A stretch of 64,000 nucleotides of DNA from an uncultured Parabacteroides sp. (GTDB lineage: Bacteria > Bacteroidota > Bacteroidia > Bacteroidales > Tannerellaceae): assembly GCF_947855115.1 (NCBI RefSeq), contig NZ_CANTZW010000001.1:349994-413993 (forward strand), written 5' to 3'. Under the pieces are notes generated by a model, which was not told the origin of the DNA, ran no database searches, and saw nothing but the letters and a program-made list of their open reading frames with translations. A program made the translations under genes and the position numbers. This document shows, piece after piece, positions 7,099 through 15,600 of the stretch (positions are counted from its first letter, which is position 1; every line of letters starts with the position of its first letter).

Positions 7099-9090
7099 TT
7101 ATCGTTTCTGGATACGAGCCGCATAGCCTCCACCGGGAGCCATATGGATTTTCAGTTTGCGATCTGCCGGCACGGGGATTATCTCTTTCTTATAATCACA
7201 AGCGGCACGATCGGCATTTATACCATCCTTAAATAATTCCAAGGTATAATCACCTTCGCCCAAGAAAGAAAGGTCCAAATCCAGCTCCCTCGGCGTCCAG
7301 TTGGTCAACGCCCCGATATACCAGTCATTACCATGACGGCGGGCGATCGCTACATACTCGGAGACTTTTCCATCCAATGAGATCGTCTCATCCCAGACGG
7401 TAGGAATAGTAGAGATAAATTCCGTGCACTCCTTCTCTCTCCTGTAATTAGACGGGGCATCGCACAACATATTGAAAGGAGACTCGAAGATCACGTAAGT
7501 AGCCAACTGGCGGCAACGGGTTCCTTGGCTCATCGGCTCCGAGTTTACCGGGCGATAATTACCCTTAGCGGCGTTACGCATAGCGCCTTGCGTATAATCC
7601 ATCGGGCCGGCGACCATACGGATGAACGGGATCGTGACATCGTACGTCACCATATCGTAAGACTCGGGAGACCATTTCAGTTGCTCCAAGCCATTCACGC
7701 CCTCATAGTTCAGCACGTTCGGATACGTCCGTTGAAGGCCTGTCGGCTTGAATACGCCATGAAAATCCACAAGCATCTTATATCTCGCGCATACCTCGGA
7801 GGCTTTATAAACAAAGTTCACCATTTCCTGATCGTCACGATCCAAGAAATCCACCTTGAAGCCTTTCACGCCCATATCCGAATAATGCTTCACGACATTC
7901 TCCATATCGCGGGCGAAAGCCCAATAGCCCGCCCAAAGGATAATGCCGACATTCTTGGATTTACCGTAATCCACCAATTCTTGAAGATCGATCTCCGGTA
8001 TTACTTGCATCATGTCCGCTTGCAGGTTTACGGCCCAGCCCTCATCCAAGATTACGTACTCGATACCATGCTCGGCGGCGAAGTCGATATAATATTTATA
8101 GGTGGGATTATTGATTCCGGCACGGAAATCCACACCGTATAGATTCCAGTCGTTCCACCAATCCCAAGCCACCTTACCCGGTTTGATCCAAGAGATATCG
8201 TTTATCCGGGAAGGAGAAGCCAGACGGTAGACCATATCGCAATCGGCCAGTTCCTTATCATTCCGGGAGATTATAAACGCACGCCAAGGAAAAGAACGGG
8301 TTCCGGATGTCTTGGCGATATAGCTCTCACGCTCTTTCACCAACATCTGTAATTGATTATGGCCACCTTGTTCCTTCACTTTCGGATAAGGTGCGTGAAC
8401 CGCTTTCAAGGAAGGCTTTCCCGTCTCGTTATTCAAGAACATCCCGGGGAAATCCTCCAGATCGGCTTCCGTGATACAGACCTTACGACCATCTCCCAGG
8501 TCTACTAAAAGAGGCAGTATCTTCAAGCGTTTATCATTCAGGCTCGTGATCGACTCGTTTACGTAAGGCTGCTCGAAAGAGTTGAAGAATTGCTCCTCAA
8601 ACGTCGGCTTCGTGCTATTCACGTAAGCGGTGAAGGTCTTATAATCCGAAGGGAAATTATAGATGGCCTCTTCATCGGCGATAACGATCGATTCCTTTCT
8701 TTTTGTCGTGAAGCGGTAAGCGACCCCATCGTTATAAACCCTGAACACCAAGCCGTAGTTTCCTCGAAACGAGATTTGCATCTCGTTATAGACATCTTTT
8801 ACTACGTCTTTCTTATAGAATGGAGAGGGTATTTCCTTATCCACCGAGGTCTTCGTCACTTTCGAGACTTTCGGGTTCGCACCAAGCACCTCGCCTCCCT
8901 GTAAAGTCATGGATACTGCAGAATTCATCACTTCCGCATGATCCTGCACGATAGCGAAAGTAACTTTCTCGGCTACCGTGACCTCAACCTTTATATCCCG
9001 GTTTGGAGATTGGACTTGGTAATTCTTTTGAGCGATCGACGGGATAGCGCCCAGTAAAAAAAGAAAAACAAATAACACGTTTTTACTCAT
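7099..9090 (-). CDS. Glycoside hydrolase family 97 enzyme
   Basis: 663 aa, typical of the family, with signal peptide (about 1-20, ending SIAQ), so periplasmic or outer-membrane associated. The layout is the GH97 one: N-terminal beta-sandwich, central barrel with GKVAWDWWNDWN, IEYVILDEGW, GFKVDFLDRDDQ, DFHGVFKPTGLQRTYPN and NYEGVNGLEQ, then a C-terminal beta domain. GH97 includes inverting alpha-glucosidases such as SusB and retaining alpha-galactosidases; acidic residues of both types are visible (Asp in FLDRDD, Glu in NYEG and WDET), so I do not assign specificity. The gene diverges from the SGNH esterase gene with overlapping promoters, suggesting joint glycan use. No SusC/D is adjacent. 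Confidence 0.93.
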   Translation of the reverse strand: MSKNVLFVFLFLLGAIPSIAQKNYQVQSPNRDIKVEVTVAEKVTFAIVQDHAEVMNSAVSMTLQGGEVLGANPKVSKVTKTSVDKEIPSPFYKKDVVKDVYNEMQISFRGNYGLVFRVYNDGVAYRFTTKRKESIVIADEEAIYNFPSDYKTFTAYVNSTKPTFEEQFFNSFEQPYVNESITSLNDKRLKILPLLVDLGDGRKVCITEADLEDFPGMFLNNETGKPSLKAVHAPYPKVKEQGGHNQLQMLVKERESYIAKTSGTRSFPWRAFIISRNDKELADCDMVYRLASPSRINDISWIKPGKVAWDWWNDWNLYGVDFRAGINNPTYKYYIDFAAEHGIEYVILDEGWAVNLQADMMQVIPEIDLQELVDYGKSKNVGIILWAGYWAFARDMENVVKHYSDMGVKGFKVDFLDRDDQEMVNFVYKASEVCARYKMLVDFHGVFKPTGLQRTYPNVLNYEGVNGLEQLKWSPESYDMVTYDVTIPFIRMVAGPMDYTQGAMRNAAKGNYRPVNSEPMSQGTRCRQLATYVIFESPFNMLCDAPSNYRREKECTEFISTIPTVWDETISLDGKVSEYVAIARRHGNDWYIGALTNWTPRELDLDLSFLGEGDYTLELFKDGINADRAACDYKKEIIPVPADRKLKIHMAPGGGYAARIQKR

Positions 9091-9106
9091 GGTTTGCAGA
9101 TTTAAG

Positions 9107-9139
9107 TTTGTTTATGAATACAAATATATACTATCTTTG
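9107..9139 (+). promoter_or_regulatory. Promoter of the SGNH gene (with overlapping GH97 -7 on the minus strand)
   Basis: TTTG at 9107-9110 and TATCTTTG at 9132-9139 are separated by 21 bases, a textbook Bacteroidota promoter. The predicted transcript starts near 9145, which fixes the SGNH start at the ATG at 9177. On the minus strand TATATTTG at 9121-9128 is a full -7 match for GH97, so the two promoters interleave. Confidence 0.65.
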
Positions 9140-9176
9140 CCATACTCTTAACAAAAAAGCAAATAATACCGAAATT

Positions 9177-10913
9177 ATGAGACTTCACAAAATCTTCTTA
9201 GCGCTCGTGTGTTTCACGGCCTTCTCCGTCCATGCGCAATGGAAATGGCTTAACCCGCTCGAATGCGGATTCCCTGTCATACAAAACCAAGGATGGACCG
9301 AAGAGATCGGAGACAGCTACGTCCGGCTTCCCCAAAGGGCCGAGGGCAAAGTCCGTAAACCTGTATGGGATCTATCCCGCAACTCTGCCGGGCTGGCGAT
9401 TCATTTTTTCTGTAACGCTCCCGAACTAAAAGTACGCTACGTAGTAAACGGCCCCTTGAATATGCCTCATATCCCTACGACAGGCGTATCGGGCGTAGAT
9501 TTATACAGTATCGATAGCGATGGCCAATGGAGATTTTATTTCGGAGGTTATCCTTCCGGCGATACGCTTCAATATCATTATACGAATCTAGGAAAAGACA
9601 AATATCACGACAAGGGCTATGAGTTCCGTCTCTACCTCCCGCCTTATAATACGATAAAATGGCTGGAAATCGGTATACCCGAAAAAGATGAGCTTACGTT
9701 TATCCCCGTATCGCCCGAAAAACCGATTCTTTTATACGGAACCTCGATCGCCCAAGGCGCATGTGCCTCTCGTCCGGGTATGACTTGGGCCACGATCTTG
9801 CAGCGTTCTCTGGGATATCCGCTTATCAACCTGGGGTTCTCCGGTAACGGACGTTTGGAGAAAGAGGTATTGGATTTTATTTGCGAGATAGACGCACGCC
9901 TTTACATTCTTGACTGCCTGCCCAACCTCACGCCAAAAAGCAAAGATGAAATCACGCGACTCATATTAAACGCGGTCAAGCAAATACGTGCCTCCCACTC
10001 CTCCCCGATCCTATTGGTGGAGCATGCCGGATATAGCAACGCTCTTGCCGATGATACGAAGCTACAAGATTATATACGCATGAACGAAGGGGCTAAAAAG
10101 GCTTTCGAGGAATTGCAAGCGCAAGGGATAAAGGATATCTACTACCTTACACGAGAAGAGTTGGGACTGCACCCGGATGCCTGGGTAGATTATGTCCATC
10201 CTTCCGATTGGGGCATGGAAACACAGGCGAATGCCGTAGAACGGAAAATCCGGGAGATATTACACATTCCTCTGGGGAATCTCTCAACTACGAAACCTGT
10301 CACCCAACGCAGGGAACCGAACAATTACGAATGGCAAAAACGTCACCGGGATATCCTCGCGTTGAATCAAAGTAATCCACCTCGACGGGTGATCCTAGGT
10401 AATTCCATCACGCATTTCTGGGGAGGCGAGCCTAAAGGACCGTCCATGCGAGGTATGGAAACCTGGGAGAAAATCATGCGCCCGGCAGGATTCCATAATC
10501 TCGGATATGGTTTCGACCGTATCGAAAACGTGCTTTGGAGGGTCTATCATGGCGAATTGGATGGATACAAGGCCGAGGAGGTAGTATTGATGATCGGCAC
10601 GAACAATATCGGGGTCAATAACGACAACGAGATCGTGGAAGGTCTTCGCTTTTTGCTTCCCGCCATCAAGCAGCGGCAGCCGGAAGCTACGATCAAGATG
10701 ATCGGCATCTTGCCCCGCCGCAATCAAGAGGAACGGATAAAAAATCTTAATCTCCGCATTCGCCAAATGACGGAAAGCGAAGGATATACCTTTAAGAACC
10801 CAGGTACAAAACTACTTCAGGAAGACGGTAAGATAAACGAGTCTTTATTCTCGGATGGGTTACACCCGAATGAGGAAGGCTACAAACGAATCGTAGACGA
10901 GATCGCCCATTAA
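9177..10913 (+). CDS. Double-SGNH hydrolase (acetylesterase-type)
   Basis: 578 aa from the ATG at 9177, which gives a clean signal peptide ending VHAQ; the longer frame from 9108 would begin inside the promoter. An N-terminal beta domain (about 20-175) precedes the first SGNH domain, with LYGTSIAQGAC (nucleophile Ser block), NLGFSGNGR and DYVHPSDWG. A second SGNH domain begins at about residue 400 with ILGNSITHFWGG, GYGFDRIENV, GTNNIG and SDGLHPNEEGY. Both domains keep the GxSx, Gly, Asn and D-x-x-H blocks, so both may be active. The family removes acetyl or other acyl groups from glycans. Divergent from GH97; likely co-regulated. Confidence 0.88.
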   Translation: MRLHKIFLALVCFTAFSVHAQWKWLNPLECGFPVIQNQGWTEEIGDSYVRLPQRAEGKVRKPVWDLSRNSAGLAIHFFCNAPELKVRYVVNGPLNMPHIPTTGVSGVDLYSIDSDGQWRFYFGGYPSGDTLQYHYTNLGKDKYHDKGYEFRLYLPPYNTIKWLEIGIPEKDELTFIPVSPEKPILLYGTSIAQGACASRPGMTWATILQRSLGYPLINLGFSGNGRLEKEVLDFICEIDARLYILDCLPNLTPKSKDEITRLILNAVKQIRASHSSPILLVEHAGYSNALADDTKLQDYIRMNEGAKKAFEELQAQGIKDIYYLTREELGLHPDAWVDYVHPSDWGMETQANAVERKIREILHIPLGNLSTTKPVTQRREPNNYEWQKRHRDILALNQSNPPRRVILGNSITHFWGGEPKGPSMRGMETWEKIMRPAGFHNLGYGFDRIENVLWRVYHGELDGYKAEEVVLMIGTNNIGVNNDNEIVEGLRFLLPAIKQRQPEATIKMIGILPRRNQEERIKNLNLRIRQMTESEGYTFKNPGTKLLQEDGKINESLFSDGLHPNEEGYKRIVDEIAH

Positions 10914-10924
10914 CGGAACGCCTT

Positions 10925-11413
10925 TTACCCACGGATCAATCCGAGCAACATACGCAACGCCGCCTCTGCCGATAAGCGAATGTTCTCCAAACGAGGATTC
11001 TCCCCGAAATGAAAACACTCGGAGAGAATCTTTTCTTTATAAGCGGCGGCTATCCAGACCGTTCCTACCGGTTTCGATGGAGTCCCGCCTCCCGGTCCGG
11101 CGATTCCGGAGGTAGCGACAGCGCAATCACATCCCAATACCCGCATAGCTCCACGGGCCATCTGCTCCACGACCGGTTGGCTTACGGCCCCGAAAGCGCT
11201 CAAGTCTGCCTCGGAAACACCGAGCACATTATGTTTCACCTCATTGCAATAGGAAACTACGCCTCCGGCAAAATACTCCGAACTGCCGGCTATGGAGGTT
11301 ATCATACTGGCGATCTTCCCACCTGTACAACTCTCTGCCGTACCCATCATCAAGTGTCCTGATTTGAGCACGTTCGCTACTGCCAATTCTATTGGTAAAC
11401 CATCTATTTCCAT
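10925..11413 (-). CDS. pncC: CinA C-terminal family / nicotinamide-nucleotide amidohydrolase
   Basis: 162 aa from the ATG at 11413 (MEIDGLPIEL). A longer frame from 11452 would be encoded by repeat units and is rejected. This is the stand-alone CinA C-terminal domain, which deamidates nicotinamide mononucleotide to nicotinic acid mononucleotide in pyridine-nucleotide salvage. Motifs seen: GTAESCTGGKIASMIT (active-site Ser region), YFAGGVVSYCNEVK, ATSGIAGPGGG and KPVGTVWIA. The MoaB-like N-terminal half of full CinA is absent. It follows tsaD on the same strand, separated by the 22-bp repeat array; its end nearly meets the convergent SGNH gene (11-base gap). Confidence 0.9.
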   Translation of the reverse strand: MEIDGLPIELAVANVLKSGHLMMGTAESCTGGKIASMITSIAGSSEYFAGGVVSYCNEVKHNVLGVSEADLSAFGAVSQPVVEQMARGAMRVLGCDCAVATSGIAGPGGGTPSKPVGTVWIAAAYKEKILSECFHFGENPRLENIRLSAEAALRMLLGLIRG

Positions 11414-11429
11414 CGCTATAATGATAATA

Positions 11430-11561
11430 GGAGTTTCATTAGGGATAAACAATAGTTTCCTCTCTAGAAAAAAATAGTTTCTATTAGAAGAAACTTTTGT
11501 TTTCCCTAGGAGAAACTTCTGTTTCTCTATAGTAAAACTCTTTTTCTATAAGACAACCCGG
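11430..11561. repeat. Six-unit 22-bp tandem array with AGTTTC/GAAACT dyads
   Basis: Six consecutive 22-base units: 11430-11451, 11452-11473, 11474-11495, 11496-11517, 11518-11539, 11540-11561. The best unit (11474-11495) has AGTTTC at unit positions 3-8 and GAAACT at 17-22, a perfect dyad with an 8-base centre. Other units keep one or both half-sites with single changes (for example GTTTTC or AAAACT). It fills the space between the pncC start and the tsaD stop and slightly overlaps the tsaD 3' end. A run of small hairpins would form in the transcript. Not a CRISPR array: there are no unique spacers. Confidence 0.75.
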
Positions 11562-12565
11562 GAGAAAGGAGCGGCATCCATCGGACAGAACTCCTTATCC
11601 ATATATTTATAATATCCCGTGATAGCGACCATAGCGGCGTTATCCGTGGTAAAGGAGAACTTCGGGATATGTACTTTCCAGCCGAAACGTTTCGCGTGAT
11701 CCAAGAACGCATCACGCAAACCGGAATTAGCCGATACACCTCCGGCAACGGCAACTTCCTTTATATTCAAATCCTTTGCCGCCTTGCGCAATTTACTCAT
11801 CAAGATATCGATTACCGTAGCTTGCAAGGAAGCGCATAGGTCTTGCTTGTTCTTCTCGATAAAATCCGGATCGTCTTTCAAATGATCTCGCAAAGTGTAC
11901 AAGAAAGAGGTCTTCAAGCCACTAAAGCTATAGTCATACCCGGGGATATGCGGTTTACTAAAGGTAAAGGCATTCGGATTGCCCTCGTTCGCCAAACGGT
12001 TCACTACAGGGCCACCGGGATAACCCAATCCCATCACCTTGGCGCATTTGTCGAAGGCCTCTCCCGCGGCATCGTCGATTGTCTGGCCAATCACCTCCAT
12101 GTCATTATAAGCGTTCACTTTTATAATTTGCGAGTTACCTCCCGAAACCAACAAGCAAAGGAAAGGAAACGAAGGAGCGTGATCATCGTCTGGGGTTTCC
12201 TTGATAAAATGAGCCAACACATGAGCCTGTAAATGATTGATCTCGATCATCGGAATATCCAAGGAAGCGGCCAAACCCTTAGCGAACGAGGTCCCGACCA
12301 ATAAGGAACCCATCAAACCCGGCCCGCGGGTAAATGCCACGGCACTCAACTCGGACTTATCGATCCCCGCACGCTTGATCGCCTCGGCCACTACCGGAAT
12401 GATATTCTGCTGATGGGCACGGGAAGCCAACTCGGGAACAACCCCGCCATAGGCCTCGTGAACGGCTTGGCTGGCTATTACGTTGGACAGCATCACGCCA
12501 TCCCGGATCACGGAAGAGGAAGTGTCGTCGCAGGAGGACTCGATTCCTAATATCGTTATACTCAT
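11546..12565 (-). CDS. tsaD: tRNA N6-adenosine threonylcarbamoyltransferase
   Basis: 339 aa, full length. TsaD transfers threonylcarbamoyl from TC-AMP to A37 of ANN-decoding tRNAs, working with TsaB and TsaE (not in this window). ASKHA fold: GIESSCDDTSSSV at the N terminus, metal-binding HxxxH as His111 and His115 in INHLQAHVLAH, LLVSGGNSQI, DDAAGEAFDK, GYPGGP and the late VAGGVSANSGLR plus FTTDNAAMVA. The last codons run into the 22-bp repeat array. Divergent from the TamB gene across only 64 bases. Confidence 0.97.
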   Translation of the reverse strand: MSITILGIESSCDDTSSSVIRDGVMLSNVIASQAVHEAYGGVVPELASRAHQQNIIPVVAEAIKRAGIDKSELSAVAFTRGPGLMGSLLVGTSFAKGLAASLDIPMIEINHLQAHVLAHFIKETPDDDHAPSFPFLCLLVSGGNSQIIKVNAYNDMEVIGQTIDDAAGEAFDKCAKVMGLGYPGGPVVNRLANEGNPNAFTFSKPHIPGYDYSFSGLKTSFLYTLRDHLKDDPDFIEKNKQDLCASLQATVIDILMSKLRKAAKDLNIKEVAVAGGVSANSGLRDAFLDHAKRFGWKVHIPKFSFTTDNAAMVAITGYYKYMDKEFCPMDAAPFSRVVL

Positions 12566-12615
12566 ATCTTCGTCTTTTTTTCCGCGAATTAACGAAATCT
12601 ATCGCGATATTGTTG

Positions 12616-12623
12616 TAGATTTG
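12616..12623 (+). promoter_or_regulatory. -7 element for the TamB-family gene
   Basis: TAGATTTG matches TAnnTTTG. The predicted start of transcription is near 12630, which coincides with the first codon of the open frame, so the message may have little or no leader. A near-match on the minus strand (TAGATTTC, 12594-12601) could serve tsaD. Confidence 0.45.
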
Positions 12624-12629
12624 CGCTAA

Positions 12630-15600
12630 ATAAATAGAAAAGATATCAGAGGACTTAAATACATAATCATTACCCTGCTTACGTTATTCTGGATATTTTA
12701 TGCGTTACCGGGCATCTTGCTGAGAATCCCTTACATCCAAACCCAAGTCTCGGAAATAGCCACGGCCCAGTTATCCAGCCATCTCGGTGTGCCCGTAAAG
12801 ATAGGAAATGTGGATATCGAATGGTTCAATCGTCTGGTACTGGAAGGGCTTTATCTGGAAGATCAAGACGGGAAAGTCATGTTCGAGGCGAACCATGTGG
12901 CGGCGGGATTCGAGATCATGCCATTACTGGAAGGGAAGTTCGTCTTCACGACGGTACGCCTGTTCGGTTTCTCCTTCAATCTACGAAAGCATACGCCCGA
13001 AAGTCCTTTGAACCTGCAATTCGTGATCGACGCTTTCGCCAGTAAGGACTCGATAAAGAAAGAGAAGAATATCGATCTCCGTTTCAACTCCATCCTGATC
13101 CGAAGAGGTAATTTCAGCTATAACGTGGATAGCGAGAGAGAGACCCCTGGAAAGTTCAACGCCAAGCATATCGATATCAAGAACCTGAGTGCCAAGATAT
13201 CTCTCAAGGCTTTTAACAAGGACAGCGTGAACGCTCATATCAAGAAGATGAGTTTCGACGAGGCATCCGGTTTCTCCTTGAATAAGTTATCGCTAAACGT
13301 GGTCGGGAACCGGGATAGCGCTTTCGTGCAAGATTTCGAGGTACGTTTGCCGCAGACAGACTTGAACATCGGTCTTGCCCGGATCGATTTAAGTAAGATC
13401 GATAGCCTCCCCGCTCTCTTGAACAACGCTCCGATCGATTTGAATATAACGCCTTCGCAAATCTGCCTGAAAGACTTATCCCCTTTCGTCCCGGCGTTCA
13501 AGAATTTCGCTGATACGATCGAGTTATCGGCCGAGGCAAACGGCTACATCAATAATTTCAACTTGAAGCGTCTCACCTTGAAATATAGCGATAAGATGCT
13601 GTTTATCGGCCAGATGGAACTAAAGAACATCACCCATCCCGAGGAAACGTATCTTTTAGGGAAAGTGAATAAGATGTATATCACGACAGACGGTATCTCC
13701 AGCCTGGCCAATAACTTCAATGAGCGTCCGAAAAGTCTCCCTGCCCCGGTCGTCAAATTGGGCACGATCAATTTCACGGGCGAGATATCGGGCTTTTTCG
13801 ACAACTTGGTAGCTTTCGGAAAGGTATCGTCTTCCATCGGTTCCATACAGACAGACTTGATATTCGGTAGCAACAAAGATAAAAATATAGCCGCTTATCT
13901 ACGAGGACGTATCGCCTCTAGCGACATACAGTTTCACGAGTTGTTCGGGGAGGATAACCTTTTCGGGAAAGCCCGCTTCGATATCAATATCGATACCCAC
14001 AAGCCTGTTGGCGGGAATTTCTCCGGAAATATCCAAGCGCAAGTCAAGGAGTTCGATTATAAAGGATATAAATACAAGGATATAAACCTTTCCGGCAATT
14101 TCAAGAAGAACAGTTTCGATGGGACTATCCATGTAAACGATCCTAACGGCGAATTACACGCCCAAGGCATCTTCCAGCATCAAGGGCAAAATTCCTTGTT
14201 CAATTTCACCGCCCGCCTCAATCACTTCCGTCCGGACCAATTGAACCTGACGGACAAATACGAGGAGCCGAATATCTCTTTAGCGTTAAACGCTGATTTT
14301 ACAGGAGATAATATCGATAATCTGGAAGGTAACATCACGTTAGACAGTCTTTCTTTCGAGACCGCTCCCAGCAGTTTCTTCTTGAAGAAACTCAATGTAG
14401 TGGCCTCGGGGGATAGCCTCAACCGGCAATTAACCATAACTTCCGATATCTTGAACGGGGAAGTCACGGGGTCTTATTCATTCAACACGCTAATTCCCAG
14501 CCTTATGAACACGTTCAAGGGATACGTGCCGGCCCTGATCAACACGACCCAGAAAAAACAAATCGTGAAGGAGAATAACTTCGCTCTCCTGCTGACGGTC
14601 GAGAATACGGAAGCGCTTTCTACGACTTTGAAGCTGCCGTTCACGATGGTACAGCCCGGACGGATCACGGGGCATTACAATAATATCTATAATAAATTCC
14701 GTATCGAGGCGTGGCTCCCGAAGTTCAACCTCGGAAAGTCTATGTTCGAATCCGGATACTTGGTTTGCGACAATCCGGACGAGAAGGTGAACCTTCAATT
14801 AAAAACGGTTAATTACAACGATAAGGGATTACGTAATTATCTTGATCTCAAGGCAGACGCTAAAGACAATTTAGTGAACACCGTGATCGGATGGGCGAAT
14901 AACAAAGAGCGGTTATTCAAGGCCGATATCTCAGCCTCTACCCTTTTCGTCGAGGAGGAAAACGAGAACGGGCGGGCCAAGTTACGCACGGAAGTCTCGT
15001 TAAACAAAAGTCCTCTTATCATTAAAGACACGCTATGGACCATCAATCCGGCGCATATAACGATCCGGGAGGGTAAGATCGGCATCGAGCATTTCCGGGT
15101 AGATCATGATACTCAATATTTATCCATGGAAGGGGTGATCTCTAAAGATCCGGCAGATACCCTGTTGGTGGATTTAAAGCAAATAGAACTGAGCTACGTC
15201 TTTGATGTATTGAATATCCCGGTCTTGCAGTTCGCTGGCGAGGCGACCGGCAAGTTCTACCTGAACGACTTATTCAATAGTCGCATGCTAAACACGGATC
15301 TGGAAGTAAAGAATTTCTCATTCAACCAAGTCACCTTAGGCCGTCTCAATCTTTTCAGCGAATGGGACAACGCGCAGAAAGGTATCCTTATGTTGGGAAG
15401 TATCTACAAGAACGACAGCACCTGGACGGATGTGAACGGTTACGTATTCCCGGTAGGGCCTAACGCGGGACTATCCTTGTATTTCGATGCCAATGACATC
15501 AATCTGGCCTTCCTGCAACCCTTTGTCGATACGGTCGTAAAGAACCTGCAAGGCCGGGGATTCGGAAACATACACCTGCACGGCCCCTTCAAGGCGCTGA

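Noticed and set aside
9108..9176. Upstream start for the SGNH protein
   Set aside because: The extra 23 codons span the -7 element and precede a clean signal peptide at 9177.
11430..11561. CRISPR array
   Set aside because: Units are adjacent 22-mers with no unique spacers, no cas genes anywhere in the window.
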